From the NCBI GenBank assembly GCA_038750655.1, contig JBCDGZ010000168.1:1-13863 (forward strand): a stretch of 13,863 nucleotides of DNA, written 5' to 3'. Made by a program: the position numbers and the translations under genes. The notes below the pieces were generated by a model. That model did no database searches, was not told the DNA's origin, and worked only from the letters and a program-made list of their open reading frames with translations. Positions 6,766-13,863 of this stretch are shown here, piece after piece. Source of the DNA: JBCDGZ01 sp038750655. Lineage in GTDB: Bacteria > Bacteroidota > Bacteroidia > Chitinophagales > Saprospiraceae. How positions within the stretch are numbered: the first letter of the stretch is position 1; every line of letters begins with the position of its first letter.

Positions 6766-9700
6766 TTATTCTAAATACACCCAACGCAAAACCCCAACTT
6801 CCCCCCTGTCCGTCTCCAATTGCACGAAGTAAACGCCAGCTTGCCGCCCCGGCTGCACCAGCTCCATCACCTGCCGCCCCGCGCCCTGCGCCTCATAGTC
6901 CCGCAAAGTCGCCACCAAGCGCCCGTGGACGTCAAAAAGGCGTACGCGCACCCGGGCCGCTTCGGCCAGCTCATAACGCAGCAAGCCCCGACCTCGGTTA
7001 GGATTGGGCAATAACTCCATCGGCAAGGTAGCCACGGTAGGCTCAAAGACGCTGACGGGGTTCTCCAAAGTATTTTTGACCGTATTGGTGATGATCGGCT
7101 CGTTGAAATCGAAGTAGATGGCGGCGCGGTTGGTAATCATGGTGCCGTAGGGCAGTCCGGGCTGCACTTGGATGTCGAAGAAGACAAAGCCGTTGCTGGC
7201 TGGTTCGTTGACGAAGCTGTCGGGCAGCATGATATTATTGAAGGTAAAGACCAGGATGTTGCCTTTTTCGACGTCCAGCTCGTAGTCGTGGCTAGAGGGG
7301 CCGGGCCGTAGGGTGCGGATGTCCAAATTGGCGTCCAGCGTATCGCGGAGGACGACGGTGAAGGCCGTGTCGGTTCCGGTATTTTGGAAGCGAATTTGGT
7401 AGGTCAGCAGGGAATCGGCGCGGGTGATGTTGCCATCGACGCCGTCGCCGGCCGGGCCGACCTGCTTATCATTGGGATCGAAGGAGCCAGTGACCTCGAA
7501 GGGGCAGTTGACTTCATTATCGCCCGGGGTGATGTCCTCGGCGACGGGGGTGACGATGGCGTACATATCTAGGATGGTGCCCAAGGGGGTGCCTGGGGGC
7601 GTAATCATAAATACGGTAATAATGCTGGTAGCGCCCGGAAGCAAGTTAGGGATTTCCCATTGCAGGGTATAATTGGCGGTATCGTAGTTCAGTGGTGTTT
7701 GCCAGGCCAAGCTGAATAGTTGAACGGAGTCATGGACGAAGGTCAGGTTGGCATCTACGGTTTCGGTGCCCCGGTTGGTCACACAGAATCTTATACGCTG
7801 GGAGAAGCCCGGGCGAGCCGCTTGTTTGTTGATGTAAAGGCCCAAATCGCGCGTCTGCTGTTCTCGCACAAAGAAATTATTTCCCGTACTCACCCCACCA
7901 AAATCATTGAGCGTAACCGAAAGGGAGCCTCCACAAAATAGCTCGTAAGGGTCGGGCTGTAAGATTAAATCGAGGGTATACGTACCGGGCAGAACGCGAA
8001 ATTCATAATAGCCGTTGGCATTGGTAAAGGTAAAATCACCATTGCTTAGTTCGATCAATTGGAAGGCCAGCGCTTGGCTCGTACCGTCCAAGACACAATC
8101 TTCCGTTTCACTATCATTGTACACAAAACCGCTGATGCGGACAAAGCAAGCGGAATCCAAAGGTACAATGACATTGCGATGCACACTACAGCCTGTAGCC
8201 GCATCCGTAACCGTGACGGAGTAGCCTCCGGGTGATAAATTCGACTGGGTAGCCGTCGTACCGCCATTGCTCCAAGCGTACTCCGGCATCATCGCACCGC
8301 TCAACACCGTTACCGTGGCCGTTCCCCCGGTACTGTCGCAGCCCGCAGCTGTACTGCCCATCAAAAGGCTGATGGGCGCATCGATCATCACTGTTTCTTC
8401 TTTCACACAGCCCGACCCATCGGTCACCGAAACGGTGTAAGTGCCTTCTGTCAAATCATTGAGCGTATTTCCAACAACTCCATTGTCCCACTCGTAGAAA
8501 TAAGGCGAGGTACCGCCGCTGGCGACAACCGTTGCACTCCCCAATCCCAGACAACTGACATTTTCGATTTGGACATCAAACACCATATCAGACAGTGGCA
8601 CTAGCGTAAAAGAGTCAAGCAGCATACAACCGTTGGTATCGCTGACCGTCAAGAAATAGTTACCTGCGCTGAGGTCAAACTGGGTAATATTGGAGCTTAA
8701 AGCCGTTCCATTGCCATCCGTCCAAGAGTAATTCAGTACGCCATTTCCTCCTTCCGCCAAGGTATAAATGATGCCATCGGCTTCTCCGGCGCAGGTGGGA
8801 TCAACGGCCTGCCGTTCAATCATTAGAATAGGAGGATCGCTAGCGATACGGACACTTCCGCTGAAGGTACTGCCATCGGCAGCCGTGATGGTGAAGGAAT
8901 GGTTGAGGGGACAAACATTGTCGACAATGGGCTGATCGTCCGGCAGACTGGGGTCGGACCAATCGATCTGGAAGGGGCCAACGCCGCAGTAGATTTGGAG
9001 TTCGATGCGACCGTCGCAGGCACCGCCGCAGGTCGCGTCGCTTTTGAAGACTTCGACCAATAGTTGGTTGGGATCGGTACTTCCGCTTAGAGAGTACGTT
9101 TCTGTGCGCTGGCAACCCAGCGAATCGACGACGGTTACTTGATAGGAACCGGGGCAGAGGTCGCTGCGCTGAGCAGAGGTATTGCCATCGGACCAGTTGT
9201 AGGTGTAGGGGAGAAAGCCGCCTATGGGGGTCACGGCAATAGAGCCATCGCAGGTGCCACAGATGAATTCGTTGATTTCTGCGGAGAGTTCAAAACCTGT
9301 AGCCTCTTCTACTTCCAAAATCACAAGGCTATCACAGCCATTGGCTACCGTATCAGATAAAGTTATTTCGTAAGAACCAGGAGACTGGATAATCCGTCCG
9401 CCGTACTCAATAGGATTATTTTCACAAATAAAAACAGTATCGAACGCAGATTGAGGGGAGTTCAATTCTGTGACGATCAAGGTGACAATACTATCGCATC
9501 CTAGTGCTGTAAAAAAGGGAACCTCCCAAATCCCTGCAGGCCAAAAAGTAGACGCATATTCGTACGCAAACTCAGCAGGGGTACAATAGCTGCCATATAC
9601 GGTGTCCCTAAGATCAGGTATTTCCATCAGTAAAGGCGGAGATTGTACGGTATCGAAAGGACTGAAGGCCGTCACTGTAACTTCTCCTCCTTCGGTACCC

Positions 9701-10383
9701 CAGATGACGGTGGCAACATTACAATCGGTTTGATTAGACAAAAGGACTGCTCCGGGAGGAAAATTCCATTCGTATTTATCCACGAAATTGATCAGAGGAA
9801 CCTCAACGGTCAGTATCAATCCTGGGCAGATTTGGTTGTCTGGAATCCCACTATTATTCACTATGGTTGGCGTGTCTAGCTCAATTACAATCTGACTGCT
9901 ATCGATCAGGATTTCTCCTTGTAATAAATCAACTTCGTAATCACAAATATCTCCGGTACAACCATCCACCATCAAGTAGTAGGTGCCCGGTGTAATATTC
10001 TCTGCATAGAGTTGAAAATTCTCGTTCAAGCTGCAATTGCACCGGGCGGCAGTAAATCCGTTATCCAGGTTACAGCTAGGAAAAAGAGCGGCTTGTACGC
10101 CAAATTGTTCCGCACAATTAAAGGATCGAATATCGAGTTCAATAATATTCGAAAGAATCTCCAAGCGGTACCAGTTGGGGTTGTGGATGGAAACATTGAC
10201 GGAACAGCCCGGAAAATCCTGAATGTTTTCATTATCAGTCAGTCGACTTTCAAAAGGAAAATTATAGACGTCCACTGCATCTGAACAGATCTGCGTAACG
10301 GGCCGACACTGGGCCAATAATTGATTGGAAGTCACATTCGTCAGAAGAAATAAGAGCAGATAAAGGCGTTGAATTCTTTTCAT
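6766..10383 (-). CDS. T9SS-exported SprB-repeat surface protein, paralog 3
   Basis: 1205 aa, first gene of the adhesin cluster in transcription order. Signal peptide 1-24, cleavage A24/Q25. Residues 26-155 are a beta-rich domain clearly homologous to paralog 1 (HNPNWYRLEI, ITPGTYYLMVDGC). About 185-255 is PKD/Ig-like (YEWNFPPGAVLL). Residues 262-360 contain two short repeats ending GCDS. Residues 362-745 are five SprB-like repeats, then an SdrD-B-like domain (748-838), a segment with AARPGF (845-965), the DUF7619-like block (966-1107, FDPNDKQV) and a type A T9SS sorting domain (1120-1205: LLPNPNRGRGLL, AGVYFVQLET, ending WVYLE). Same domain order as paralog 1. It lies 136 bases downstream of mqnA, with a TATTTTTG promoter candidate in the gap, and 122 bases upstream of paralog 2. 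Outer-membrane export and surface attachment follow from the sorting domain; the binding function is unknown. Confidence 0.93.
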   Translation of the reverse strand: MKRIQRLYLLLFLLTNVTSNQLLAQCRPVTQICSDAVDVYNFPFESRLTDNENIQDFPGCSVNVSIHNPNWYRLEILSNIIELDIRSFNCAEQFGVQAALFPSCNLDNGFTAARCNCSLNENFQLYAENITPGTYYLMVDGCTGDICDYEVDLLQGEILIDSSQIVIELDTPTIVNNSGIPDNQICPGLILTVEVPLINFVDKYEWNFPPGAVLLSNQTDCNVATVIWGTEGGEVTVTAFSPFDTVQSPPLLMEIPDLRDTVYGSYCTPAEFAYEYASTFWPAGIWEVPFFTALGCDSIVTLIVTELNSPQSAFDTVFICENNPIEYGGRIIQSPGSYEITLSDTVANGCDSLVILEVEEATGFELSAEINEFICGTCDGSIAVTPIGGFLPYTYNWSDGNTSAQRSDLCPGSYQVTVVDSLGCQRTETYSLSGSTDPNQLLVEVFKSDATCGGACDGRIELQIYCGVGPFQIDWSDPSLPDDQPIVDNVCPLNHSFTITAADGSTFSGSVRIASDPPILMIERQAVDPTCAGEADGIIYTLAEGGNGVLNYSWTDGNGTALSSNITQFDLSAGNYFLTVSDTNGCMLLDSFTLVPLSDMVFDVQIENVSCLGLGSATVVASGGTSPYFYEWDNGVVGNTLNDLTEGTYTVSVTDGSGCVKEETVMIDAPISLLMGSTAAGCDSTGGTATVTVLSGAMMPEYAWSNGGTTATQSNLSPGGYSVTVTDAATGCSVHRNVIVPLDSACFVRISGFVYNDSETEDCVLDGTSQALAFQLIELSNGDFTFTNANGYYEFRVLPGTYTLDLILQPDPYELFCGGSLSVTLNDFGGVSTGNNFFVREQQTRDLGLYINKQAARPGFSQRIRFCVTNRGTETVDANLTFVHDSVQLFSLAWQTPLNYDTANYTLQWEIPNLLPGATSIITVFMITPPGTPLGTILDMYAIVTPVAEDITPGDNEVNCPFEVTGSFDPNDKQVGPAGDGVDGNITRADSLLTYQIRFQNTGTDTAFTVVLRDTLDANLDIRTLRPGPSSHDYELDVEKGNILVFTFNNIMLPDSFVNEPASNGFVFFDIQVQPGLPYGTMITNRAAIYFDFNEPIITNTVKNTLENPVSVFEPTVATLPMELLPNPNRGRGLLRYELAEAARVRVRLFDVHGRLVATLRDYEAQGAGRQVMELVQPGRQAGVYFVQLETDRGEVGVLRWVYLE
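7063..7488 (-). repeat. Conserved DUF7619-like block, copy in paralog 3
   Basis: Residues 966-1107, with the same landmarks: TGSFDPNDKQV, IRFQNTGTDTAFTVVL, LPDSFVNEPASNGFVFFD, AAIYFDFNEPIITNTV. Third codon positions differ from the other two copies although the protein is nearly the same. Confidence 0.8.
8149..9300 (-). repeat. Five SprB-like repeats in paralog 3
   Basis: Residues 362-745. Units begin near 366, 441, 518, 599 and 672. Units 1 and 2 carry the extra cysteine pair (ICGTCDG...DLCPGSY; TCGGACDG...IYCGVGPF...NVCPL); units 3-5 have the single-cysteine form (TCAGEADG, SCLGLGSA, GCDSTGGTA). Confidence 0.85.
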
Positions 10384-10390
10384 AGCAAAA
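10377..10390 (-). promoter_or_regulatory. Conserved start-codon box of paralog 3
   Basis: TTTTGCTATGAAAA on the minus strand surrounds the ATG at 10383, identical over 14 bases to the start of paralog 2. Paralog 1 does not have it; its ATG is preceded by AAATAGATAG. Confidence 0.5.
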
Positions 10391-10497
10391 GGGATTATAT
10401 CTCATAAGGGGCTACTTAGAACCTCTTACGATTAGTGAAATGTTTTGTTTAAAAAAATCCAATCAGCAGGAAAAACGAAATTGACAGAGTGATGGTG

Positions 10498-10505
10498 CAA
10501 AAATA
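10498..10505 (-). promoter_or_regulatory. Promoter -7 element candidate of the adhesin cluster
   Basis: On the minus strand this reads TATTTTTG, an exact TAnnTTTG match, in the 136-base gap between mqnA and paralog 3. It would give a leader of roughly 110 bases before the ATG at 10383. A -33 TTTG is not evident (TTGATT is nearest). The sequence is T-rich, so a chance match is quite possible. The rest of the gap 10384-10519 shows no gene or strong hairpin. Confidence 0.4.
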
Positions 10506-10519
10506 AGGGGAAAAAGGCA

Positions 10520-11299
10520 TTAAATCAATAAGCTGCTTTCCAAACTGGGCTGCAAGCGCTCGGAGATTTGCGCCAGAAAGCGGGCCAGGGCCTGCCGCTT
10601 AGGCGTATCCAACTCGTAGCTGATGTAGTGGGTGAAATAATGCTGGAGGTCGAAATCTTGCTGGGGAGAAGGCAGCAGGTAGATCAACTGAGGGATGTGC
10701 GCAATGCCTTCGGCCATCGCCCGATTAAAGGTTTCTACGAAAGCCGGATCCAGCGGGCGGCGGCTCACCCAGGCGGCGAACACAAATGGCAAGCCCGTAT
10801 GCTGCATCCACACCTCGCCCAAGTCGTAGCAATACGCATAACGCTGGTCGAGGCCGATGGCGCGGTCGCCAATGACCAAGCCGGCCTTCCGGCCGCCGAT
10901 CTCCTCCTCAAAGCCCGCCTGCCCAGCGATCAGCTCAGGCTGCAACTGCCAATAATCGCGCAACAGCAGTCGAGTCAGGGCCACCGAGGTACGAGAGTGG
11001 TAGTCGAGGTACAAATGGCTGACTTGCTCGATGGGCACATCGCTGTAGATGCAAACCGTCTGCACCGCACCGACGGCGCCAATGCAATAATCAGAGATGA
11101 TGTGCGGAGTGTCTAGCTCGGGAATAATAGCAACGGGCACCAGCCCCAGGTCCACCTCGCCGCTCTTGAGCTTGGCGGCGCAGCGCGAAGGGATGTCCAG
11201 CTGCAAATCAATTTCCTTATCCAAACCCTGGCTGACCAGCCCGTACAACAGCGGCTTGGTGTTGAGGTAGCTAACGGCAGTGACTTTCAGCTTAGCCAT
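10520..11299 (-). CDS. mqnA: Chorismate dehydratase MqnA (futalosine menaquinone pathway)
   Basis: 259 aa. MqnA removes water from chorismate to give 3-[(1-carboxyvinyl)oxy]benzoate, the first step of the futalosine route to menaquinone; it is a cytoplasmic enzyme with a periplasmic-binding-protein-like fold. Family signatures visible: VSYLNTKPLLYGL (9-21), PSRCAAKLKSGEVDLGLVP (37-55), SRTSVALTRLLL (102-113), GDRAIGLD (144-151) and YDLGEVWMQHTGLPFVFAAWV (158-178). The Asn in SYLNTKP corresponds, from memory, to the Asn implicated in catalysis. An in-frame ATG exists at 11428, but that would add 43 residues inside mqnE and lies before the conserved N-terminus, so I start at MAKLKVTAVSYLN, preceded by purine-rich GGGAGGGG. 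The start overlaps the mqnE stop by 8 bases, indicating translational coupling. MqnD, a related protein, is less likely given the GEVWMQHTGLPFVFAAW segment and the mqnE partner. Confidence 0.93.
   Translation of the reverse strand: MAKLKVTAVSYLNTKPLLYGLVSQGLDKEIDLQLDIPSRCAAKLKSGEVDLGLVPVAIIPELDTPHIISDYCIGAVGAVQTVCIYSDVPIEQVSHLYLDYHSRTSVALTRLLLRDYWQLQPELIAGQAGFEEEIGGRKAGLVIGDRAIGLDQRYAYCYDLGEVWMQHTGLPFVFAAWVSRRPLDPAFVETFNRAMAEGIAHIPQLIYLLPSPQQDFDLQHYFTHYISYELDTPKRQALARFLAQISERLQPSLESSLLI
11292..11299 (-). other. mqnE stop / mqnA start overlap
   Basis: On the minus strand ATGGCTAA contains the mqnA start (11299-11297) and the mqnE TAA stop (11294-11292) in different frames. This 8-base overlap, with GGGAGGGG just upstream, is typical of translational coupling between enzymes of one pathway. 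Confidence 0.85.
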
Positions 11300-12506
11300 T
11301 GGCCCCTCCCTTTTGTACGACCGGAAGCGAAAGGTAGCCTTTGTAGACTGGCTCGTCCTCGAAGACGTGGTCGGTGTAGTCCTTGACCACATTGTAGAGG
11401 GTATCTCGCTCGATGGCTTTGCGCCCAACGCGCTTAATGAGGTTGACCAGCTCGCGGGTGCTCAGGCTGGGGTTTTGCTCCTCGGAGCCGGCCATCGAGT
11501 AGATTTTGGTAGTATCGTCGATGGTACCGTCGATGTCGTCGACGCCGAAGGCCAGGGAGAGCTGGGCCGTCTCGCGGCCAATCATCGGCCAGTAGGCTTT
11601 GATGTGCTCGAAATTGTCCAGGTAGATGCGCGCGATAGCGTAATTGCGTAAGTCTTCCACCGTCGTCGATTCGGGAACATGCGACATCTGATTGGCCTTA
11701 TTGCGGAATTTGAGCGGAATAAAGGTCTGAAAACCTCCCGTGCGATCTTGCAATTGGCGCAATTGCTCCATATGATGGATGCGGTGTTCAAAGCGTTCGA
11801 TATGGCCGTAGAGCATGGTGGCATTAGAGCGCATCCCCAACTTGTGCCATTCTTCGTGGATTTCCAGCCACTGATCGCCACTGCATTTACCACCAGCAAT
11901 CTGATCGCGAATTTCGGGGTGGAAAATCTCCGCTCCTCCACCAGGCATGGATTCCAAGCCAGCTTCTTTCATCAGCCTCATTCCTTCGGCGTAGCTGACC
12001 TTGCCTTTTTTGAAAATATAATGGTACTCTACCGGCGTCAGCGCCTTGACATGCAATTCGGGCCGATGGGCTTTGATCTGACTGAACAGATCGCTGTAGA
12101 AGGCCAAGTCATACTGTGGTAGCACACCGCCTACAATATGAACTTCCGTCACAGGCTCATCATCATACTTGCGTATAATATCCATGATTTCCTCCAGGCT
12201 ATACTCCCATCCTTCCGACCGCTTTTTGATCAACCGAGAATAGGAACAAAAAGTACAGGTATATAGACAGACATTGGTCGGCTCAACGTGAAAATTGCGG
12301 TTGAAATAGGTACGGTTGCCGTGGCGTTGTTCGCGTATGTAGTTGGCTAAGATGCCCAAATAGCTTAATTCTGCCTCATCATAAAGTCTTTTTCCTTCCT
12401 CTTCCGTAATGCGTCCGCCAACTTTCACCTTTTCGGCGATGGTTCGGAGTGGGGCACTAATCATTTCAGACTGGATCAAGAAATCGAGCTTATTGCTGTC
12501 ACTCAT
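11292..12506 (-). CDS. mqnE: Aminofutalosine synthase MqnE (radical SAM)
   Basis: 404 aa from MSDSNKLDFL. MqnE is a radical SAM enzyme that adds the 5'-deoxyadenosyl radical to the MqnA product to form aminofutalosine. The cluster-binding motif CLYTCTFC (CX3CX2C; Cys80, Cys84, Cys87) is intact. Further family marks: VHIVGGVLP (122-130), ALTPVE (155-160), MPGGGAEIFHPEIRDQI (187-203), MRSNATMLYGHIE (225-237), FIPLKFRNKAN (262-272) and FGVDDIDGTI (320-329). The open frame extends 34 codons further upstream to 12608, but that extension is Cys- and Ser-rich and unlike the family, so I use the Met at 12506; Met at 12575 is another alternative. The related MqnC is less likely because of the adjacent mqnA, the N-terminal layout and the GVDDIDGT motif. 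First gene of the mqnE-mqnA operon; a TAATTTTG promoter candidate lies 155 bases upstream. Confidence 0.92.
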   Translation of the reverse strand: MSDSNKLDFLIQSEMISAPLRTIAEKVKVGGRITEEEGKRLYDEAELSYLGILANYIREQRHGNRTYFNRNFHVEPTNVCLYTCTFCSYSRLIKKRSEGWEYSLEEIMDIIRKYDDEPVTEVHIVGGVLPQYDLAFYSDLFSQIKAHRPELHVKALTPVEYHYIFKKGKVSYAEGMRLMKEAGLESMPGGGAEIFHPEIRDQIAGGKCSGDQWLEIHEEWHKLGMRSNATMLYGHIERFEHRIHHMEQLRQLQDRTGGFQTFIPLKFRNKANQMSHVPESTTVEDLRNYAIARIYLDNFEHIKAYWPMIGRETAQLSLAFGVDDIDGTIDDTTKIYSMAGSEEQNPSLSTRELVNLIKRVGRKAIERDTLYNVVKDYTDHVFEDEPVYKGYLSLPVVQKGGANG

Positions 12507-12660
12507 GGATGTAAAATTTAGTTGAGAAGTTCTAATCCCATTGTAGCTGCAATTGAGGAGCACTAAAGGCTCCATTGAACTGCAACTTATTATTACCTTA
12601 ATTAACAAAATTCAGAACTTTCAGTTTTAATTGAAAGCTCATTTTTAACCTTCGTTGCCA

Positions 12661-12668
12661 CAAAATTA
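12661..12668 (-). promoter_or_regulatory. Promoter -7 element candidate of the mqnE-mqnA operon
   Basis: Read on the minus strand this is TAATTTTG, an exact TAnnTTTG match, 155 bases before the chosen mqnE start and upstream of all alternative starts. No clear TTTG at -33. It lies only 34 bases from the divergent element for the glycosyltransferase gene. Confidence 0.45.
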
Positions 12669-12702
12669 CATAATTCTTTCTCTTCGCAGCAGCATAAATT
12701 GA

Positions 12703-12710
12703 TAACTTTG
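12703..12710 (+). promoter_or_regulatory. Promoter -7 element of the glycosyltransferase gene
   Basis: TAACTTTG matches the Bacteroidota -7 consensus TAnnTTTG exactly and lies 17 bases before the ATG at 12728, implying a very short leader. The -33 element is weak: only TTTC at 12677-12680. Confidence 0.55.
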
Positions 12711-12727
12711 CGCTCACAAGGGAAAAT

Positions 12728-13639
12728 ATGCTATCTATTCTAATTCCAATCTACAATTTTGACGTCACTGACTTGGTAGAGGCGCTGCACCAACAGTGTC
12801 TGGACTGCGAAATTCCCTTTGAAATCATTGCCTACGATGATCAGTCAGAAGTCCCCTTTCGGAAAGCCAATCAGGCCATCGATCGTTTGGAGCGGGTGGT
12901 ATATGTGGAATTGAAGGAAAATATGGGGCGTTCGCGCATTCGCAATGCGATGGCCAAGGCGGCTCAGTATGCCTACCTGCTGTTTATGGATGGGGATTCG
13001 GGGGTGGTTAAGAGCGATTACATCAAAACTTACTTGGCTCATTTGAACCCACGTGGGGTGTTGTATGGTGGACGGGTGTATCAGGTGCAGCCACCGCAGG
13101 AGCAGGCCTATTTGCTGCATTGGACTTATGGGCGGCAGCGGGAGGAGAGTAAGGCCGTAGAGCGCAGTGAGGCCCCCTACCATGCTTTTATGAGCAATAA
13201 TTTTCTGATGCCCTCGCAGCTCTTTCTCGACATACAATTCGATGAAGCCCTACTGCAGTACGGCCATGAGGATACGGTCTTTGGTTTGGAGTTAAAAAAA
13301 CGGGACATCCCGATCCATCATCTCGACAACCCCCTACTCCACCTGGGCCTGGAACCTACCGAGCGTTTTTTGTCCAAAACCCAAAAGGCCATCTGGAATC
13401 TCTATCAACTTTACCAGCAAGACAAGCCCATTGATACTCGACTGCTGGCCAGCTACCGCCGCCTCAAAACCTGGGGCTTATCGCTAGTATTTAGTGGGCT
13501 ATTTGCTGTGAATAAGGGCTGGATTATGCGCAACCTTCGCTCCACTCATCCCAGGATGTTGTATTTCGATCTGTACAAGCTGGCGCAGCTGCTAAAAGTC
13601 AGCCGAGCACAGGCTAGCGAATTTTCGCAAAAAAAATGA
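12728..13639 (+). CDS. Family 2 (GT-A fold) glycosyltransferase
   Basis: 303 aa. It opens directly with the GT2 beta strand LSILIPIYN. The nucleotide-binding acidic pair is DDQS (37-40); the metal-binding DxD is DGDS (88-91) after a hydrophobic strand YLLFM; the likely catalytic-base region is GHEDTVFGLELKKRDI (179-194), followed by HLDNPLLHLG. NMGRSRIRNAMAKAA (65-79) is the usual helix after the first strands. It transfers a sugar from a nucleotide donor to an unknown acceptor, in the cytoplasm or at the inner face of the membrane. There is no clear transmembrane segment; 250-262 is mildly hydrophobic and could be membrane-associated. Single gene, divergent from mqnE, preceded by a good TAACTTTG element 17 bases upstream of the ATG and by AAGGGA. 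Sugar and acceptor cannot be inferred; glycosylation of the nearby T9SS proteins is possible but unsupported. Confidence 0.9.
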   Translation: MLSILIPIYNFDVTDLVEALHQQCLDCEIPFEIIAYDDQSEVPFRKANQAIDRLERVVYVELKENMGRSRIRNAMAKAAQYAYLLFMDGDSGVVKSDYIKTYLAHLNPRGVLYGGRVYQVQPPQEQAYLLHWTYGRQREESKAVERSEAPYHAFMSNNFLMPSQLFLDIQFDEALLQYGHEDTVFGLELKKRDIPIHHLDNPLLHLGLEPTERFLSKTQKAIWNLYQLYQQDKPIDTRLLASYRRLKTWGLSLVFSGLFAVNKGWIMRNLRSTHPRMLYFDLYKLAQLLKVSRAQASEFSQKK

Positions 13640-13789
13640 TTACGGAATAATAATATTAAGATTTTTAATCCTACCTTTATCGATACGACAAAAGTGAACG
13701 AACTACGGGCTAAATAACAGACTCAGGTAAATCTTTATTGAAAATCCATTAATCCCTTTGCTCCCAAGCTGGCATTCTGTGTAGAAATG

Positions 13790-13809
13790 ATCCCCTCATT
13801 TTCGGGGAT
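13790..13809. terminator. Small hairpin downstream of the glycosyltransferase gene
   Basis: ATCCCC (13790-13795) pairs with GGGGAT (13804-13809) around the 8-base loop TCATTTTC. It is 150 bases after the glycosyltransferase stop and has no following T-run, so the terminator assignment is weak. The remainder of 13640-13863 is AT-rich with no other gene apart from the doubtful frame at 13814. Confidence 0.3.
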
Positions 13810-13813
13810 ACTA

Positions 13814-13863
13814 ATGAAAGGGGTGAAATATTATTGCCTGAACGTACCAAATTATACGGTCAA
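13814..13863 (+). CDS. Possible start of a gene cut by the window edge
   Basis: From ATG at 13814 a frame stays open to the last base and reads MKGVKYYCLNVPNYTV. It follows a small hairpin, starts with the common MK, and has no stop. Sixteen codons are too few to establish a gene or a family; no classical ribosome binding site is seen. Confidence 0.25.
   Translation, partial: MKGVKYYCLNVPNYTV

Noticed and set aside
1358..9300. Tandem repeats as a CRISPR array or mobile element
   Set aside because: The periodicity is at protein level (70-80 residue Ig-like units) with divergent DNA; no short direct repeats with unique spacers, transposase or terminal inverted repeats.
10568..11116. Plus-strand open frame of 182 codons opposite mqnA
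   Set aside because: It is fully antisense to a gene with clear MqnA motifs, and its translation shows no domain or plausible composition; GC-rich shadow frame.
11300..11428. Longer mqnA starting at 11428
   Set aside because: The extra 43 residues lie inside mqnE and precede the conserved N-terminus MAKLKVTAVSYLN, which has its own purine-rich upstream sequence.
11679..12122. Plus-strand open frame of 147 codons opposite mqnE
   Set aside because: Antisense to the conserved radical SAM gene, without recognisable features.
12507..12608. Longer mqnE starting at 12608
   Set aside because: The additional residues (MLIKVIISCSSMEPLVLL...) are unlike the family's N-terminus and sit just downstream of the promoter candidate as probable leader.
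10520..12608. Functional link between the menaquinone operon and the adhesin cluster
   Set aside because: Same strand and adjacency only; a 136-base gap with its own promoter candidate separates them and the roles are unrelated.
12845..13237. Minus-strand open frame of 130 codons opposite the glycosyltransferase
   Set aside because: Antisense to the GT-A catalytic core; no recognisable product.
13658..13674. ATTAA/TTAAT stem after the glycosyltransferase gene as a terminator
   Set aside because: Only five A/T pairs in AT-rich DNA with no T-run; expected by chance.

Overview
The window looks like chromosomal DNA of a member of the Bacteroidota, probably the Saprospiria (Lewinella/Saprospira-like). 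Four things point there: three giant secreted proteins with type IX secretion (T9SS) C-terminal sorting domains and SprB-type repeats; signal peptides that all cleave before Gln; menaquinone genes of the futalosine pathway; and promoter candidates of the Bacteroidota TAnnTTTG type in place of classical -10 boxes. The genus is an inference.

Layout. Positions 1-10383 hold three tandem, same-strand (minus) paralogous genes for surface or secreted multidomain proteins: >1167 aa (runs off the left edge), 1032 aa and 1205 aa. Transcription runs right to left. All three share the order signal peptide, variable N-terminal part, SprB-like Ig-fold repeats, an SdrD-B-like/carboxypeptidase-regulatory-like domain, a CARDB/DUF11-like segment with an ARPGF motif, a very conserved block starting with (Y/F)DPNDKQV (DUF7619-like), and a type A T9SS sorting domain. 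The two outer paralogs share an N-terminal module of about 320 residues, which the middle one lacks and replaces with extra SprB repeats. Upstream on the same strand is a two-gene menaquinone operon: mqnE (aminofutalosine synthase, radical SAM) overlaps mqnA (chorismate dehydratase) by 8 bases. Divergent from mqnE is one family 2 glycosyltransferase gene. The last 224 bases hold a small hairpin and a possible start of a further gene cut by the window edge.

How the genes work together. MqnA makes the enolpyruvyl-benzoate substrate that MqnE joins to the adenosyl group of SAM, so these two are consecutive steps of one pathway. The three large proteins are probably exported through the outer membrane by T9SS and held on or released from the surface as adhesin or matrix proteins. 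Their ligand cannot be read from the sequence. No functional link between the menaquinone genes, the glycosyltransferase and the adhesins is visible beyond adjacency.

Nothing here looks like a defence system, mobile element, CRISPR array, tRNA or rRNA. The most interesting signals lie inside the adhesin family: a cysteine-rich pair of SprB repeats whose cysteines co-vary and whose order is kept in all three proteins, module exchange at the N-termini, an abrupt base-composition step at the sorting-domain boundary of the middle gene, and an identical 14-base start box in two of the genes.
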